From positions 1-64,000 of the forward strand of contig JAPSLC010000008.1 of NCBI GenBank assembly GCA_031181345.1: a stretch of DNA of 64,000 nt. The letters run 5' to 3'. Below are positions 8,919 through 17,664 of this stretch, one piece after another. Numbering within the stretch: position 1 is the stretch's first letter; every line of letters begins with the position of its first letter. The position numbers and the translations under genes were made by a program. Source of the DNA: Cupriavidus sp. (GTDB lineage Bacteria > Pseudomonadota > Gammaproteobacteria > Burkholderiales > Burkholderiaceae). The notes beneath the pieces are model-generated. The model had not been told where the DNA came from. It did not search any database and saw only the letters and a list, made by a program, of their open reading frames with translations.

Positions 8919-10195
8919 TGGGGGGCCGTGGGCACGGAATGGCGCCGGTGTCGGGCCTATCACCGGATGTGGATGGTTCCTCCGGTTCGCCGATGGTGTC
9001 GGCTGCATCCGCCTGCGAGCCATTGCCGCCATCAGCACAGCCGCCGCAGTCGCCACAGTCGCCGATGCGCATTCTGCTGCTGACCACCGGCCTGCGCCTT
9101 GGCGGTGCCGAACAGCAGGTCGCCGCGCTCGCGCGCCGCTTCAACGCACTGGGCCACGCCGTCGCGGTGGCCAGCCTGACGCCGGGATGCGAGGTGGCAT
9201 TGCCGCCGGGCATCGAGACGTTGAACCTTGCCATGCGCAAATCGCCGTGGTCGATGGCACGGGCGCTGCGGCAGGTGCGGCGTTTCGTTCGGGACTGGCG
9301 GCCCGACCTCATCCACGCGCATATGGTCCATGCCAACCTGTTCGGCCGCGCCTTGATCGCGACCGGTCCGGCGCGCGCGATGCCGCCGCTGGTCTGCACC
9401 GCGCACAGCGCGCGCGAGGGCGGCACGGCGCGCATGCTGGCCTATCGGCTGACCGATCGCTGGGCTGGACTGACCACGCATGTCAGCGCCGAGGGCCGGG
9501 AAAGAATGATTGTCGAGGGCGCGGTGCCGGCGGGGCGCATCGTGGTGATGCCCAATGGGATCGATACGGTGCAGTTCCGGCCCGACGGCGCGGCGCGAAC
9601 GCAGAAGCGCGTGGAGCTGGGCATCGCCGGTGATCAACCTCTGCTGCTCCATGTCGGCCGGCTCGTGCCCGAGAAGAACCAGACGCTGCTGCTGAAGGCG
9701 TTCGCCCGCCTGCCCTCGTCACTCGCATCGGCTCGGCTGCTGATCGCCGGGGACGGCCCCGAACGCGATACGCTCGAACGCCGCATTGCCGCCCTCTCCC
9801 TTGGCGACCGCGTACGTCTGCTCGGCACGCGCGCCGATATCCCGGCCCTGCTCAATGCGGCGGACGTGTTCGCGCTGTCGTCCGACATCGAGGGCATGCC
9901 GCTGGTCGTGGGCGAAGCGATGGCCTGCGGCTGCCCGGTAGTGGCGACCGACGCGGCCGGTGTGGCACCGATGGTCGACGGTTTCGGCCAGGTCGTACCG
10001 CGCGGCGATGCCGATGCGCTGGCAGCCGCCCTCGCCCGCACCTTGCGCGACGGCCGCGGCAGCATCGCGCAGGAAGCAGCGAGGCACCGCCATATCGCCG
10101 GTTCGCTCGGTCTCGAGGCCGTCGCGGACCAATGGCTTTCCCGCTACGCGACCCTCATCGCCGCCGGGGCCCGCGCGCGCATGGAGACCGCCTGA
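8918..10195 (+). CDS. GT4 glycosyltransferase
   Basis: A 425-residue protein if it starts at the ATG that overlaps the preceding stop (TGATG). The family core starts only at MRILLLTTGLRLGGAEQQ (ATG at 9065), so the first ~49 Ser/Pro-rich residues may be untranslated or a flexible leader. GT-B features are LHVGRLVPEKNQTLLLKAF and the donor-binding SSDIEGMPLVVGEAMACG. The acceptor and donor are unknown. Its stop overlaps the start of the flippase gene (TGATG), fixing its place in the operon. Confidence 0.85.
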   Translation: MGGRGHGMAPVSGLSPDVDGSSGSPMVSAASACEPLPPSAQPPQSPQSPMRILLLTTGLRLGGAEQQVAALARRFNALGHAVAVASLTPGCEVALPPGIETLNLAMRKSPWSMARALRQVRRFVRDWRPDLIHAHMVHANLFGRALIATGPARAMPPLVCTAHSAREGGTARMLAYRLTDRWAGLTTHVSAEGRERMIVEGAVPAGRIVVMPNGIDTVQFRPDGAARTQKRVELGIAGDQPLLLHVGRLVPEKNQTLLLKAFARLPSSLASARLLIAGDGPERDTLERRIAALSLGDRVRLLGTRADIPALLNAADVFALSSDIEGMPLVVGEAMACGCPVVATDAAGVAPMVDGFGQVVPRGDADALAAALARTLRDGRGSIAQEAARHRHIAGSLGLEAVADQWLSRYATLIAAGARARMETA

Positions 10196-11445
10196 TGCGC
10201 AGACGGGTCGCCGGCAACCTGCTGTGGATGCTGACCGAGCGCGGGCTGCAGGTCGTCACCGGCATCGCCATCGTCGCGATGCTGGCGCGCGGGCTCGGGC
10301 CTGAGGGCTTCGCGCATTTTCAGTATGCCCAGGCCGTGGTCACGATCGCGGCATCGGTCGCGCTGATCTGCGGCAGCGAAGTGGTGGTGCCGCGACTGGT
10401 CGCCGATCCCGCCGGCACGTCGCAGCATCGCCTGCTCGCGCATGCCTTCGTGCTGCGCGCGTTCGGCGGGCTGCTCGGCTATGCGTTGATGTGCGGCTAT
10501 CTGGCCGTGGCGGGCGCCGCGGCCGAGGTCTGGGCCGTGGCGCTGCTGCTCGGCATCGCAATCCTGCTGCGCGAACCCTTCGGCGTGGTGGGCGCCTGGA
10601 TGCAGGCGCATACCAACAACCGGCCGGCCACCGTGTTCAGCCTGATCTCGCTGACCATCAAGGCCGGTATGGTCGGCCTGCTGTTCACCGCCGGCAACCG
10701 TGCCGCACCGGCGTTCGCCAGCGCCTTTGCGGTCGAGTCCGTGGTGCTGGCGCTGCTGCTTGCCGGCTACTACCTGAGCCGCGTGCCGCACCGGCACATC
10801 GGCTTCGATACGGAACTGGCCACGCGGCTGCTGCGCGGCGGCACGCTGTTCTGGGCCAGCTTCATGATGATGATGGCCGCACGCCGCGTCGATCAGCTGA
10901 TCCTGCAGCCGCTGGTGCCGCTCGCCGATTTCGGGGCCTACGCCGCGACGATGCAGATCCTCGACAACTACGCCGCGGCGGCCACCATCATCGCCGCCGG
11001 CGCCGCGCCGGTCTATGTCTACGGGCAAGCGGATCCCGTGCTGGCACGGCGCAATGTCGGACGTCTGGCGCTGCTGCTGGGCGCCGTGGGTCTGGCCGGC
11101 GCAGCGGTGATCGCCGCCGCCGCGGACTGGATCATCCATCTGCTCTATGGCGAGCAGTTCAGCGCAGCGATCGGGCTGCTGCGCGTCGCGGCATTTGCCA
11201 CCGCGCTGCTGTTCATCGATGTCGGCCTGACCCTGCTGGCGGTCTATCTGCGCAAGCCGGAATGGGTCGCGCTCAAATGGGCCGGCACGCTGGCGATGAT
11301 CCTGGTGTTCGATCTGATCGCGGTGCCGCGTTATGGCATCTGGGGAGCGGTTGGCGGGTATGCGCTGGCCAACGGCTTCGCGGTCGTCATCGGGTTGGCG
11401 CTGTGGTGGCGTTGCCGAACGGTGCCGCGCGTAGGGTTGGCATGA
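10195..11445 (+). CDS. Wzx-like oligosaccharide flippase (PST/MOP superfamily)
   Basis: A 416-residue, almost entirely hydrophobic protein with about 12 predicted transmembrane segments. It opens with NLLWMLTERGLQVVTGIAI and has FAHFQYAQAVVTIAASVALI in the second helix, a pattern common in O-antigen and capsule flippases. It would move undecaprenyl-linked oligosaccharide units across the inner membrane. The start codon overlaps the previous stop (TGATG), and its own stop overlaps the next ATG (ATGA at 11442-11445). No Wzy-like polymerase is present in the same operon. Confidence 0.85.
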   Translation: MRRRVAGNLLWMLTERGLQVVTGIAIVAMLARGLGPEGFAHFQYAQAVVTIAASVALICGSEVVVPRLVADPAGTSQHRLLAHAFVLRAFGGLLGYALMCGYLAVAGAAAEVWAVALLLGIAILLREPFGVVGAWMQAHTNNRPATVFSLISLTIKAGMVGLLFTAGNRAAPAFASAFAVESVVLALLLAGYYLSRVPHRHIGFDTELATRLLRGGTLFWASFMMMMAARRVDQLILQPLVPLADFGAYAATMQILDNYAAAATIIAAGAAPVYVYGQADPVLARRNVGRLALLLGAVGLAGAAVIAAAADWIIHLLYGEQFSAAIGLLRVAAFATALLFIDVGLTLLAVYLRKPEWVALKWAGTLAMILVFDLIAVPRYGIWGAVGGYALANGFAVVIGLALWWRCRTVPRVGLA

Positions 11446-12563
11446 GCGACAAACCAAGCGTGTGCTTCTTGACGGGGACGCTGAACGCGTTCGCTGGCGC
11501 CGAACGCATGACGGCGGTGATCGCCAACGAGCTGGCGCGACGCGGGTACACGGTGCATATCCTGAGCCTGTGGGACGCCGCCAGCTGCTTCGAGCTCGAA
11601 CCGACAGTACGGCACGAGGCGCTGTTCGCGCAGCGGCCTTCATTCAAGAAGTACTTCGTATCGACCGTTATAGGGATACGACGGTATCTGAAGCGGCATC
11701 GGATCGATGTGCTGATCGAGGTCGATACGATGCTGACGTTGTTTGCGCTGCCGGCTTGCGCGGGACTCGGCGTGCGCCGCATCGCCTGGGAGCACTGCAA
11801 TTTCGACCAGGATCTGGGGCGGCGCGCGCGACGGGTGGCACGGCGGCTTGCGGTTCGGACTTGCAAGCATGTGGTGGTACTGACGCACCGGGATCGCGAC
11901 AAGTGGGAGCGCGCGCTGGGGGCGCGCAATGCGGTGGTGATTCCCAATGCGTTGCCATTTGCCATGCCCGAGAGGCCGTCGGAGAGGACGTCGAAGGTCG
12001 CGCTGGCGGTTGGGCGGTTGACGCATGCCAAGGGATTCGATGTGCTGTTGCACGCGTGGAAAATCGTCGCGCGGGAGCATCCGGATTGGCGGCTGGATAT
12101 CGTTGGGGATGGGGAATTGCACGATGCGCTGCTGAGCCTGCGCGACCGACTGGACTTGTCGGAAAGCGTTCGTCTGCTGCCGGCCCGCCGCGATTTGGGG
12201 TCGCTCTATCGCGGCGCGTCGCTGTTCTGCCTGTCGTCCCGCTACGAGGGGTTCGGCCTGGTGCTGATCGAGGCCATGGCCTATGGTTTGCCTGTCGTGG
12301 CAACCGATTGCGAGACGGGACCGAGGGAGGTACTCGGAGCGGAGGCGCATGGGACATTGGTTCCCGTCGACGACGCCGATGCGCTGGGACACGCCATTTG
12401 TCGAACCATCGCGAATCCGGACATGACGACCCGAATGGCACACGATGCGATCGACCGGGCCAGGCATTACGACGCAAACAGAATTACGGACGCCTGGCTC
12501 ACGCTGCTCGAACGAGCCGAAATTACCGGCGTGCACCAAAGCGGGGTCAAGCCTCGATCGTGA
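11442..12563 (+). CDS. GT4 glycosyltransferase of lower GC content
   Basis: A 373-residue GT4 enzyme. The N-terminal fold begins with SVCFLTGTLNAFAGAERM, and the C-terminal domain has VALAVGRLTHAKGFDVLLHAW and the donor site SSRYEGFGLVLIEAMAYG. The gene overlaps the flippase stop by four bases. Its base composition differs from its neighbours: one 60-base line near 11641 is about 47 percent GC and codons such as GGG, TTG and GAT are more frequent, which suggests later acquisition. Donor and acceptor specificity are not known. Confidence 0.87.
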   Translation: MSDKPSVCFLTGTLNAFAGAERMTAVIANELARRGYTVHILSLWDAASCFELEPTVRHEALFAQRPSFKKYFVSTVIGIRRYLKRHRIDVLIEVDTMLTLFALPACAGLGVRRIAWEHCNFDQDLGRRARRVARRLAVRTCKHVVVLTHRDRDKWERALGARNAVVIPNALPFAMPERPSERTSKVALAVGRLTHAKGFDVLLHAWKIVAREHPDWRLDIVGDGELHDALLSLRDRLDLSESVRLLPARRDLGSLYRGASLFCLSSRYEGFGLVLIEAMAYGLPVVATDCETGPREVLGAEAHGTLVPVDDADALGHAICRTIANPDMTTRMAHDAIDRARHYDANRITDAWLTLLERAEITGVHQSGVKPRS

Positions 12564-12792
12564 TATTCGCGTGCTAACATCCGAGTCCAGAAAATAAGCA
12601 GCATCGAGCCCCTCGGCAATGCGTTTGTTTAAATCTGCATTGCACAGCAATTAACACGGCAATATGGAGCGACCGTCCGGCGCGTTTTTAATCCGGGCGC
12701 CTGAATATCCGGCTGGCAGAACGATCCGCTCCGACCGCATCGCGCAGGTTCCACACCGTTTTGCCGCGGCAAGCCAGCGCCACATACCAACG
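12564..12792. other. 229-base lower-GC intergenic region before cysC
   Basis: This stretch is about 50-53 percent GC in its first 100 bases, well below the genome average, and contains AT-rich runs such as TTTGTTTAAAT near 12624. A weak promoter-like pair (TTGCAC, 17-base spacer, TATGGA ending near 12666) would serve cysC. No hairpin or gene was recognised. An in-frame ATG at 12664 could give cysC a longer N-terminus. Confidence 0.35.
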
Positions 12793-13383
12793 ATGACGAA
12801 CGAAGCTCCCACATCGTCCCATGACAAGGCGGTCGATGCCTCACCGCCAATGCGTTCCTATCCCATCACGCTCTGGTTGACCGGACTTAGCGGCGCAGGC
12901 AAAACGACGCTCGCCCGGAATCTGCAGCGTTGGCTCTACGGGCGCGGCATCACGGCCTTACGCGTGGACGGCGACGAGCTGCGTGCCGGACTGACGAGCG
13001 ATCTCGGGTTTTCCGCGGAAGAACGTCATGCCAATGTCCGGCGCGCCGCCCATATGGCGAAACTGCTGAACGATCAGGGCGTGCTGGTGCTTGCCTCGTT
13101 GATTTCGCCGGCCGCGCGCGATCGTCAAGCGGCGCGGGAAATCGTGGGTGCGGACCGCTTTGCCGAAGTGTATGTCCACGCGGATCTCGAGCGGTGCCGG
13201 CAGCGCGACCCCAAGGGCCTCTATCGCAAGGTGGCCAGCGGAGGCATTGCGCAATTCACTGGCATCAGTGCACCGTATGAGCCCCCTGTCGAGCCGGATT
13301 TGACCGTCGACACCACCACCACAAAGGTCGAGGAATGCGTCGAAGTACTGGCGGCGTTTCTGGACCACCGTCTTTCCCGCTAG
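12793..13383 (+). CDS. cysC: Adenylylsulfate (APS) kinase
   Basis: A 196-residue protein. APS kinase phosphorylates APS to PAPS, the universal sulfuryl donor. The Walker A loop GLSGAGKTT lies near residues 31-39, followed by RVDGDELRAGL and GFSAEERHANVRR, which are strongly conserved in CysC, then DPKGLYRKV and FTGISAPYEPP. The ATG at 12793 is one of three possible starts (12664, 12793, 12850), none with a good ribosome binding site. It stands alone, without the CysD/CysN sulfurylase, directly before a sulfotransferase gene. This suggests that it makes PAPS for glycan sulfation rather than for sulfate assimilation; that role is inference. Confidence 0.92.
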   Translation: MTNEAPTSSHDKAVDASPPMRSYPITLWLTGLSGAGKTTLARNLQRWLYGRGITALRVDGDELRAGLTSDLGFSAEERHANVRRAAHMAKLLNDQGVLVLASLISPAARDRQAAREIVGADRFAEVYVHADLERCRQRDPKGLYRKVASGGIAQFTGISAPYEPPVEPDLTVDTTTTKVEECVEVLAAFLDHRLSR

Positions 13384-13407
13384 CCAACGCCTGTCCGCGC
13401 CTTTCCA

Positions 13408-14703
13408 ATGACGAAAGGCATCCTCGATCCGCCGAATTTCCCCAATACCGATTGCGGAAAAGCCGTCGCGCATCACTGGATGACCACCATGCACGCACCC
13501 ATCTTTTTCATTCACCCGCCCAAGAGCGGGGGTTCCACCGTCATCTCCTTCTTCGAGCTGAATCGAGGCGAGCGCCAGTTCGTCCATTTCGAATGGGACC
13601 GCGATCCCGATTGGCGTACCCGCTTCGGCCGATTGCTGGAAACCGGAGTAGGCGGCGGCCATCATCCGTTCGGCATGCACCGGCTGCTGAAAAAGCCGCT
13701 GGCCTATTGCACCATCCTGCGCGATCCGCTGGCGCGCCAGATATCGCATTACTGGTATGCGTTCAATGGCAAGAATGGCGAGGTGGAACGCGGTGCCAGT
13801 GTATCGACCGTGGAGGCCATGGTCCGGCGCGGCGAGATTTCGCTGGACGAATGGGTGGCCGGATCGTATGCCGGCAGGAACCTGTACGTTCACATGCTGA
13901 GCGGCGACCCGGCATTGAATGAACACAGCCTCGAATTGGCTCGATACAACCTGCGGCAGCATATTCCCGTCGCAGGGCTGTGCGAGGACATGAGTGCGTT
14001 CCTGTTGAGATTGTGCGGCAAGACAGGATTCGGCCTGCCCTTCTACGCCGAAACCAACGTGACCAATATCCCGGCCAGCCGCAAGCAACAGCTCAGCGAG
14101 TCGGCGCGCGAACAGTTCCTCGCCGACAATGCGTGGGACTACGCGCTGTATCGGGATGTCCGCGATTGGAACGAGCGCGAGAAGGCAGTGGGCGGCGAGC
14201 TGTTCGACAAGGCATTGGCCTTGGTCCGGTCTGTGCAGGCCGCGCTGAACAAGGTCGAGAATCCGCACGAGCATGCGTCGATGATCTTTGGCTACGACCA
14301 CGCGCATCTCGGCAAGCTGCGCGAGATCGCGCAGGGTTTCGACCTTGCCCCGATCCGCGACTATATCGAGCATTGCCGGCAATCGATCGCTGCCCCCGCC
14401 GACATGTACGAGGGCTTCGTCGATTCCGTGCGGGAGAACAGTGTCAGCGGCTGGGCGATCAATCTGACGCGCCCCGAGCGACCGGTCTCCATCGAGGTGT
14501 GGAGCGGAAACGAAGTGGTGGCGACAGGGACAACCGGCCGGCCACGTCCGGATGTCGGAGCCGCGGGCTATGACAGCGGCAGTACCGGCTTTTCGATACC
14601 GCTCCCCGAACTACACGGGGCAACGTTTCGTGTGGCGATCGCCGGCGTTCCCGATCGCCTGCAAAACGCCGGGCCTTGGCGTCAGGGGTGGCATATCGGC
14701 TAG
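13408..14703 (+). CDS. Sulfotransferase family protein with C-terminal beta-sandwich-like domain
   Basis: A 431-residue protein. HPPKSGGST near residues 36-44 corresponds to the 5'-phosphosulfate-binding loop (HIPKTGGTS type) of carbohydrate sulfotransferases, and CTILRDPLARQISHY to the 3'-phosphate-binding site of PAPS. The C-terminal ~95 residues (GFVDSVRENSVSGWAINL, then RPRPDVGAAGYDSGSTGF) form a separate module of a type seen appended to bacterial surface-glycan enzymes. It begins 24 bases after cysC, which would supply its PAPS. The likely acceptor is the product of the upstream glycan operon, but none is proved. Starts at 13480 or 13489 are possible alternatives. Confidence 0.85.
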   Translation: MTKGILDPPNFPNTDCGKAVAHHWMTTMHAPIFFIHPPKSGGSTVISFFELNRGERQFVHFEWDRDPDWRTRFGRLLETGVGGGHHPFGMHRLLKKPLAYCTILRDPLARQISHYWYAFNGKNGEVERGASVSTVEAMVRRGEISLDEWVAGSYAGRNLYVHMLSGDPALNEHSLELARYNLRQHIPVAGLCEDMSAFLLRLCGKTGFGLPFYAETNVTNIPASRKQQLSESAREQFLADNAWDYALYRDVRDWNEREKAVGGELFDKALALVRSVQAALNKVENPHEHASMIFGYDHAHLGKLREIAQGFDLAPIRDYIEHCRQSIAAPADMYEGFVDSVRENSVSGWAINLTRPERPVSIEVWSGNEVVATGTTGRPRPDVGAAGYDSGSTGFSIPLPELHGATFRVAIAGVPDRLQNAGPWRQGWHIG

Positions 14704-14715
14704 CGCCCCCCAGGC

Positions 14716-14745
14716 CCTTGCGCGCTGGAAGGCGGCGCGGCAAGG
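14716..14745. terminator. Bulged hairpin between convergent sulfotransferase and wbpM genes
   Basis: CCTTGCGCGC (14716-14725) pairs with GCGCGGCAAGG (14735-14745) with one bulged base. It lies in the 57-base gap between two convergent stop codons, where a shared terminator is expected. There is no T-tract. Confidence 0.35.
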
Positions 14746-14760
14746 CACTGGAGCGCGGTG

Positions 14761-16668
14761 TCAGCCGGTCCGGTGCCAGGCCCGCCCGGGCACCGGCTGC
14801 AGCGTTGGCCGCACGCTTGGCGTGTATTCGACGATCCAGCGGCGCAGATCGCGCCGCACCTCGTCGTCGGAGGGGATGCGTCGTTGCATCAGCCACGGCA
14901 GCACCTCGCTGAGCAGATGCTCGGGCACCTCGCGCGCCCGGGCGACGCGCAGCTTTTCGTGAGGCGTCGGACGCGTGGTCTCGTCGTCCATCAGCAATTC
15001 CTCGTACAGCTTCTCGCCGGGCCGCAAACCCGTATAGACGATGCGGATCTGGTTCTCGTCGAAGCCATACAAGCGGATCAGGTCCCGTGCCAGGTCGGCG
15101 ATCTTGACGGGTTGCCCCATGTCCAGCAGGAAGATTTCCCCACCCTCCCCCATGCTCGACGCCTGCAGCACCAGCTGGGCCGCTTCCGGAATCGTCATGA
15201 AGTAACGGATGATTTCCGGGTGGGTCACGGTAACGGGACCGCCGCGCGCAATCTGCTGCTGGAATTTCGGAATCACGCTGCCCGCGCTTCCCAGCACGTT
15301 GCCGAAACGAACGGTTTCCAGCTGGGTCGTGGTGGTCGTCTGCTGCAGCGCCTGGCAAACCATCTCGGCAAGGCGCTTGGACGCGCCCATGACGTTGGTC
15401 GGATTGACGGCCTTGTCGGTGGAAATCAGCACGAAGCGCCGGACACCGTGATCGATGGCGGCGCGTGCCACCCGGTAGGTGCCCAGCGTGTTGTTTCGGA
15501 CTGCCTGCCAGGTGTTGAGCTCCTCCATCATCGGAACGTGCTTGTACGCGGCAGCGTGGTAGACGATGTAAGGGGCGAAGCGCCGCATCGTCTGCTCCAG
15601 CAGAAGCGTGTCCTTGACGTCCCCTACGACCGAGATCACGTTCAGCCGCGGGAAGTGCTCGTGCAATTCCTCCGCGAGCCGGTAGCTGGCGAACTCCGAG
15701 ATCTCATAGGCGATCAGGGTGGCCGGGTGGAACCGCGCAATCTGGCGGCACAGTTCGGAGCCGATCGAGCCGCCTGCGCCGGTGACCATGACGGCCCTGC
15801 CCTCGAGCAACTGCGCGATATGCGGCGTGTCGATGGTCACCTCTTCGCGGCCCAGCAGGTCCTCCAGATCAATCTGCCGCACGCGCGACATGAAGGGCTG
15901 GCCCTGGGTCAGCGGCGTCAGCGCCGGCAGCACCAGCGCACGGACATTGGCGCGTACGCATAGCCGCGCCACGCGCCGATGAATCGGGGCAGGTGCCGAC
16001 GGCATCGCGATGATCACGTGCTCGATCTTGTGGCGCTCGGCCACCTCCTTCAGATCGCTGATGCGGCCGAGCACCTTGTAGCCGTGGATTTCCCGCCCGA
16101 GCTTGCGCTCGTCGTCGTCGAGCAGGCCGACCAGCCGCCATTGCGGCGAGCGGCGCAACTCGCGGGCGAGGCTGGCGCCGGCCTCGCCGGCCCCCAACAG
16201 CAATACGGGCTTACCTTGTCCGATCAATCCACCGTAGCGGTAAAACTCCTTGGTGGCGCGATACACGGCCCGGCTTCCGCCCATGATGAAGAACAGCATC
16301 ACCGGCATCAGCACCAGCACCGAGCGCGGAATCGGCGGCGACGGCTGCAGCATCGTGGACGCGACTGTCACCACAATGGCACCGGCCACGACCGCCTTGG
16401 CGATGCGGAACAGATCCGGCAGGCTTGCGAACAACCACATGCCGAGATACAGGCCGAACACGCGGAACATCACCGCGTACACCGGCACCACCCAGGCGAT
16501 CGCCGTCAATCCGCTCTCGCGGAAATCGGCCGGCGGCATGCCATTGAAACGGATCACATAGCAAAGCAGCCATGCGACGGCCACGGAACCGACATCGAAG
16601 GCGAATGCCGCCAGGGACAACCACCGGGCCCCCACGCGTGAGGCTTTGAGAATCGGCATCTTGGACAT
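14761..16668 (-). CDS. wbpM: Nucleoside-diphosphate-sugar 4,6-dehydratase, WbpM family
   Basis: A 635-residue membrane protein of the long WbpM/CapD form that converts UDP-GlcNAc to a 4-keto-6-deoxy intermediate. Four hydrophobic helices fill roughly residues 15-130. A first Rossmann-like domain has VLLLGAGEAG (155-164), and the catalytic SDR domain begins at VMVTGAGGSIGSEL (293-306). The SDR active site has the Met-x-x-x-Lys form (MGASK after STDKAVNP) typical of WbpM, where Met replaces the usual Tyr. Start codons at 16668 and 16659 are both possible; GAGAG lies well spaced for the latter. It is the last gene of the long minus-strand polysaccharide run and follows wbpL by 12 bases. Confidence 0.93.
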   Translation of the reverse strand: MSKMPILKASRVGARWLSLAAFAFDVGSVAVAWLLCYVIRFNGMPPADFRESGLTAIAWVVPVYAVMFRVFGLYLGMWLFASLPDLFRIAKAVVAGAIVVTVASTMLQPSPPIPRSVLVLMPVMLFFIMGGSRAVYRATKEFYRYGGLIGQGKPVLLLGAGEAGASLARELRRSPQWRLVGLLDDDERKLGREIHGYKVLGRISDLKEVAERHKIEHVIIAMPSAPAPIHRRVARLCVRANVRALVLPALTPLTQGQPFMSRVRQIDLEDLLGREEVTIDTPHIAQLLEGRAVMVTGAGGSIGSELCRQIARFHPATLIAYEISEFASYRLAEELHEHFPRLNVISVVGDVKDTLLLEQTMRRFAPYIVYHAAAYKHVPMMEELNTWQAVRNNTLGTYRVARAAIDHGVRRFVLISTDKAVNPTNVMGASKRLAEMVCQALQQTTTTTQLETVRFGNVLGSAGSVIPKFQQQIARGGPVTVTHPEIIRYFMTIPEAAQLVLQASSMGEGGEIFLLDMGQPVKIADLARDLIRLYGFDENQIRIVYTGLRPGEKLYEELLMDDETTRPTPHEKLRVARAREVPEHLLSEVLPWLMQRRIPSDDEVRRDLRRWIVEYTPSVRPTLQPVPGRAWHRTG

Positions 16669-16680
16669 CTCTCGGTAAAT

Positions 16681-17664
16681 CTAACCGGACTTAAATTGAC
16701 GCCAGCGACGATCGATCATCAGGCCAAGACCGATCAGCAGCAATCCCCATGTCACCATCACCGCACCTGCTTCCCACCCGGGCATGTCGACCGACATGAC
16801 GGCAAGAATTGTACCGACGAGCATCAAGACATACCACCGCAGCACCACGCCGCGATGGCCGGCGGACATCTGCACCATCCGTTGATAGTAGTGCGTTCGA
16901 TGGGCTTCCCAGAAACGCTCGCCATTGAGCAGGCGGCGCAGCAACGTGACGGTCGCATCGGCGACGAAGGGGCCGAATACGAAGGCGGGGAACCAGAACG
17001 GCCAGGCCTGTTGCTGCCAACCCCAGTAGCCCAGCGCCGCGGCAAGGAAGCCGAGCGGCACCGAGCCGGCATCGCCGAGAAACATGCGTGCAGGCGGATA
17101 GTTGAAGACGAGAAACCCCGCGGCGGCGGCGGCCACGGTGATCGAGGCGACCGCCAGGTCCGCATGTGCCGGCCCGGCGCAAACGGCGTAGGCGCCAAAG
17201 CCGATGACCGCCATGCCCCCCGCCAGGCCGTCCGCCCCATCCATGAAGTTGTACAGATTCACCGCCCACACGACGGCAACGGCCAGCACCGGCGCGAGCA
17301 TCCAGAGCCCGGGCGGCAGCGGCAGCAGCCACAGCAGCGCGGCGGCCGCCGCCAGATGCGCGGCGAAGCGGTAGCGCGCCGGCATGCCCCAGCGATCGTC
17401 GGCCAACGACAGCATGCCGAGCGCCAGTGCAAGTGCCGCCAGCGCGCTCAGCGCGGGTGCAAACGCGGCGATCGATAGCGCGCTGATCAGCGTCACGCCG
17501 ACGCCCCCGACCCGCGGCGTCGGGCGCTGATGCAGCGAGCGGGCGTTCGGCACGTCCAGGGCCAGCCGCCATGCGAGGCCGGTACGCAGCAACAGATAGA
17601 GCAGTGCCGCGTTGGCGACGAAGGCAAGCGCCGCCGGCAGCAGCAAGAGGCTAGCGATCGGCAT
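16681..17664 (-). CDS. wbpL: Undecaprenyl-phosphate HexNAc-1-phosphate transferase, WbpL/WecA (MraY-like) family
   Basis: A 327-residue polytopic membrane protein. LHQRPTPRVGG, DDRWGMPARYR, NLYNFMDGADGLAGG and FLGDAGSVPLGF are the conserved cytosolic loops and Asp-rich Mg/undecaprenyl-phosphate sites of the PNPT family. The gene lies between wbpV and wbpM, the same order as in the Pseudomonas aeruginosa O6 O-antigen locus, where WbpL loads FucNAc or QuiNAc onto the lipid carrier. Its start overlaps the end of wbpV by 14 bases. It is a second initiating enzyme besides the WbaP-type protein at 7593. Confidence 0.9.
   Translation of the reverse strand: MPIASLLLLPAALAFVANAALLYLLLRTGLAWRLALDVPNARSLHQRPTPRVGGVGVTLISALSIAAFAPALSALAALALALGMLSLADDRWGMPARYRFAAHLAAAAALLWLLPLPPGLWMLAPVLAVAVVWAVNLYNFMDGADGLAGGMAVIGFGAYAVCAGPAHADLAVASITVAAAAAGFLVFNYPPARMFLGDAGSVPLGFLAAALGYWGWQQQAWPFWFPAFVFGPFVADATVTLLRRLLNGERFWEAHRTHYYQRMVQMSAGHRGVVLRWYVLMLVGTILAVMSVDMPGWEAGAVMVTWGLLLIGLGLMIDRRWRQFKSG

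Noticed and set aside
10144..11643. A 499-codon open frame on the minus strand
   Set aside because: It is antisense to the flippase gene; the translated sequence is dominated by Gln, Arg and His with no family signature.
12958..14382. A 474-codon open frame on the minus strand
   Set aside because: It is antisense to cysC and the sulfotransferase gene, which have diagnostic PAPS and P-loop motifs.
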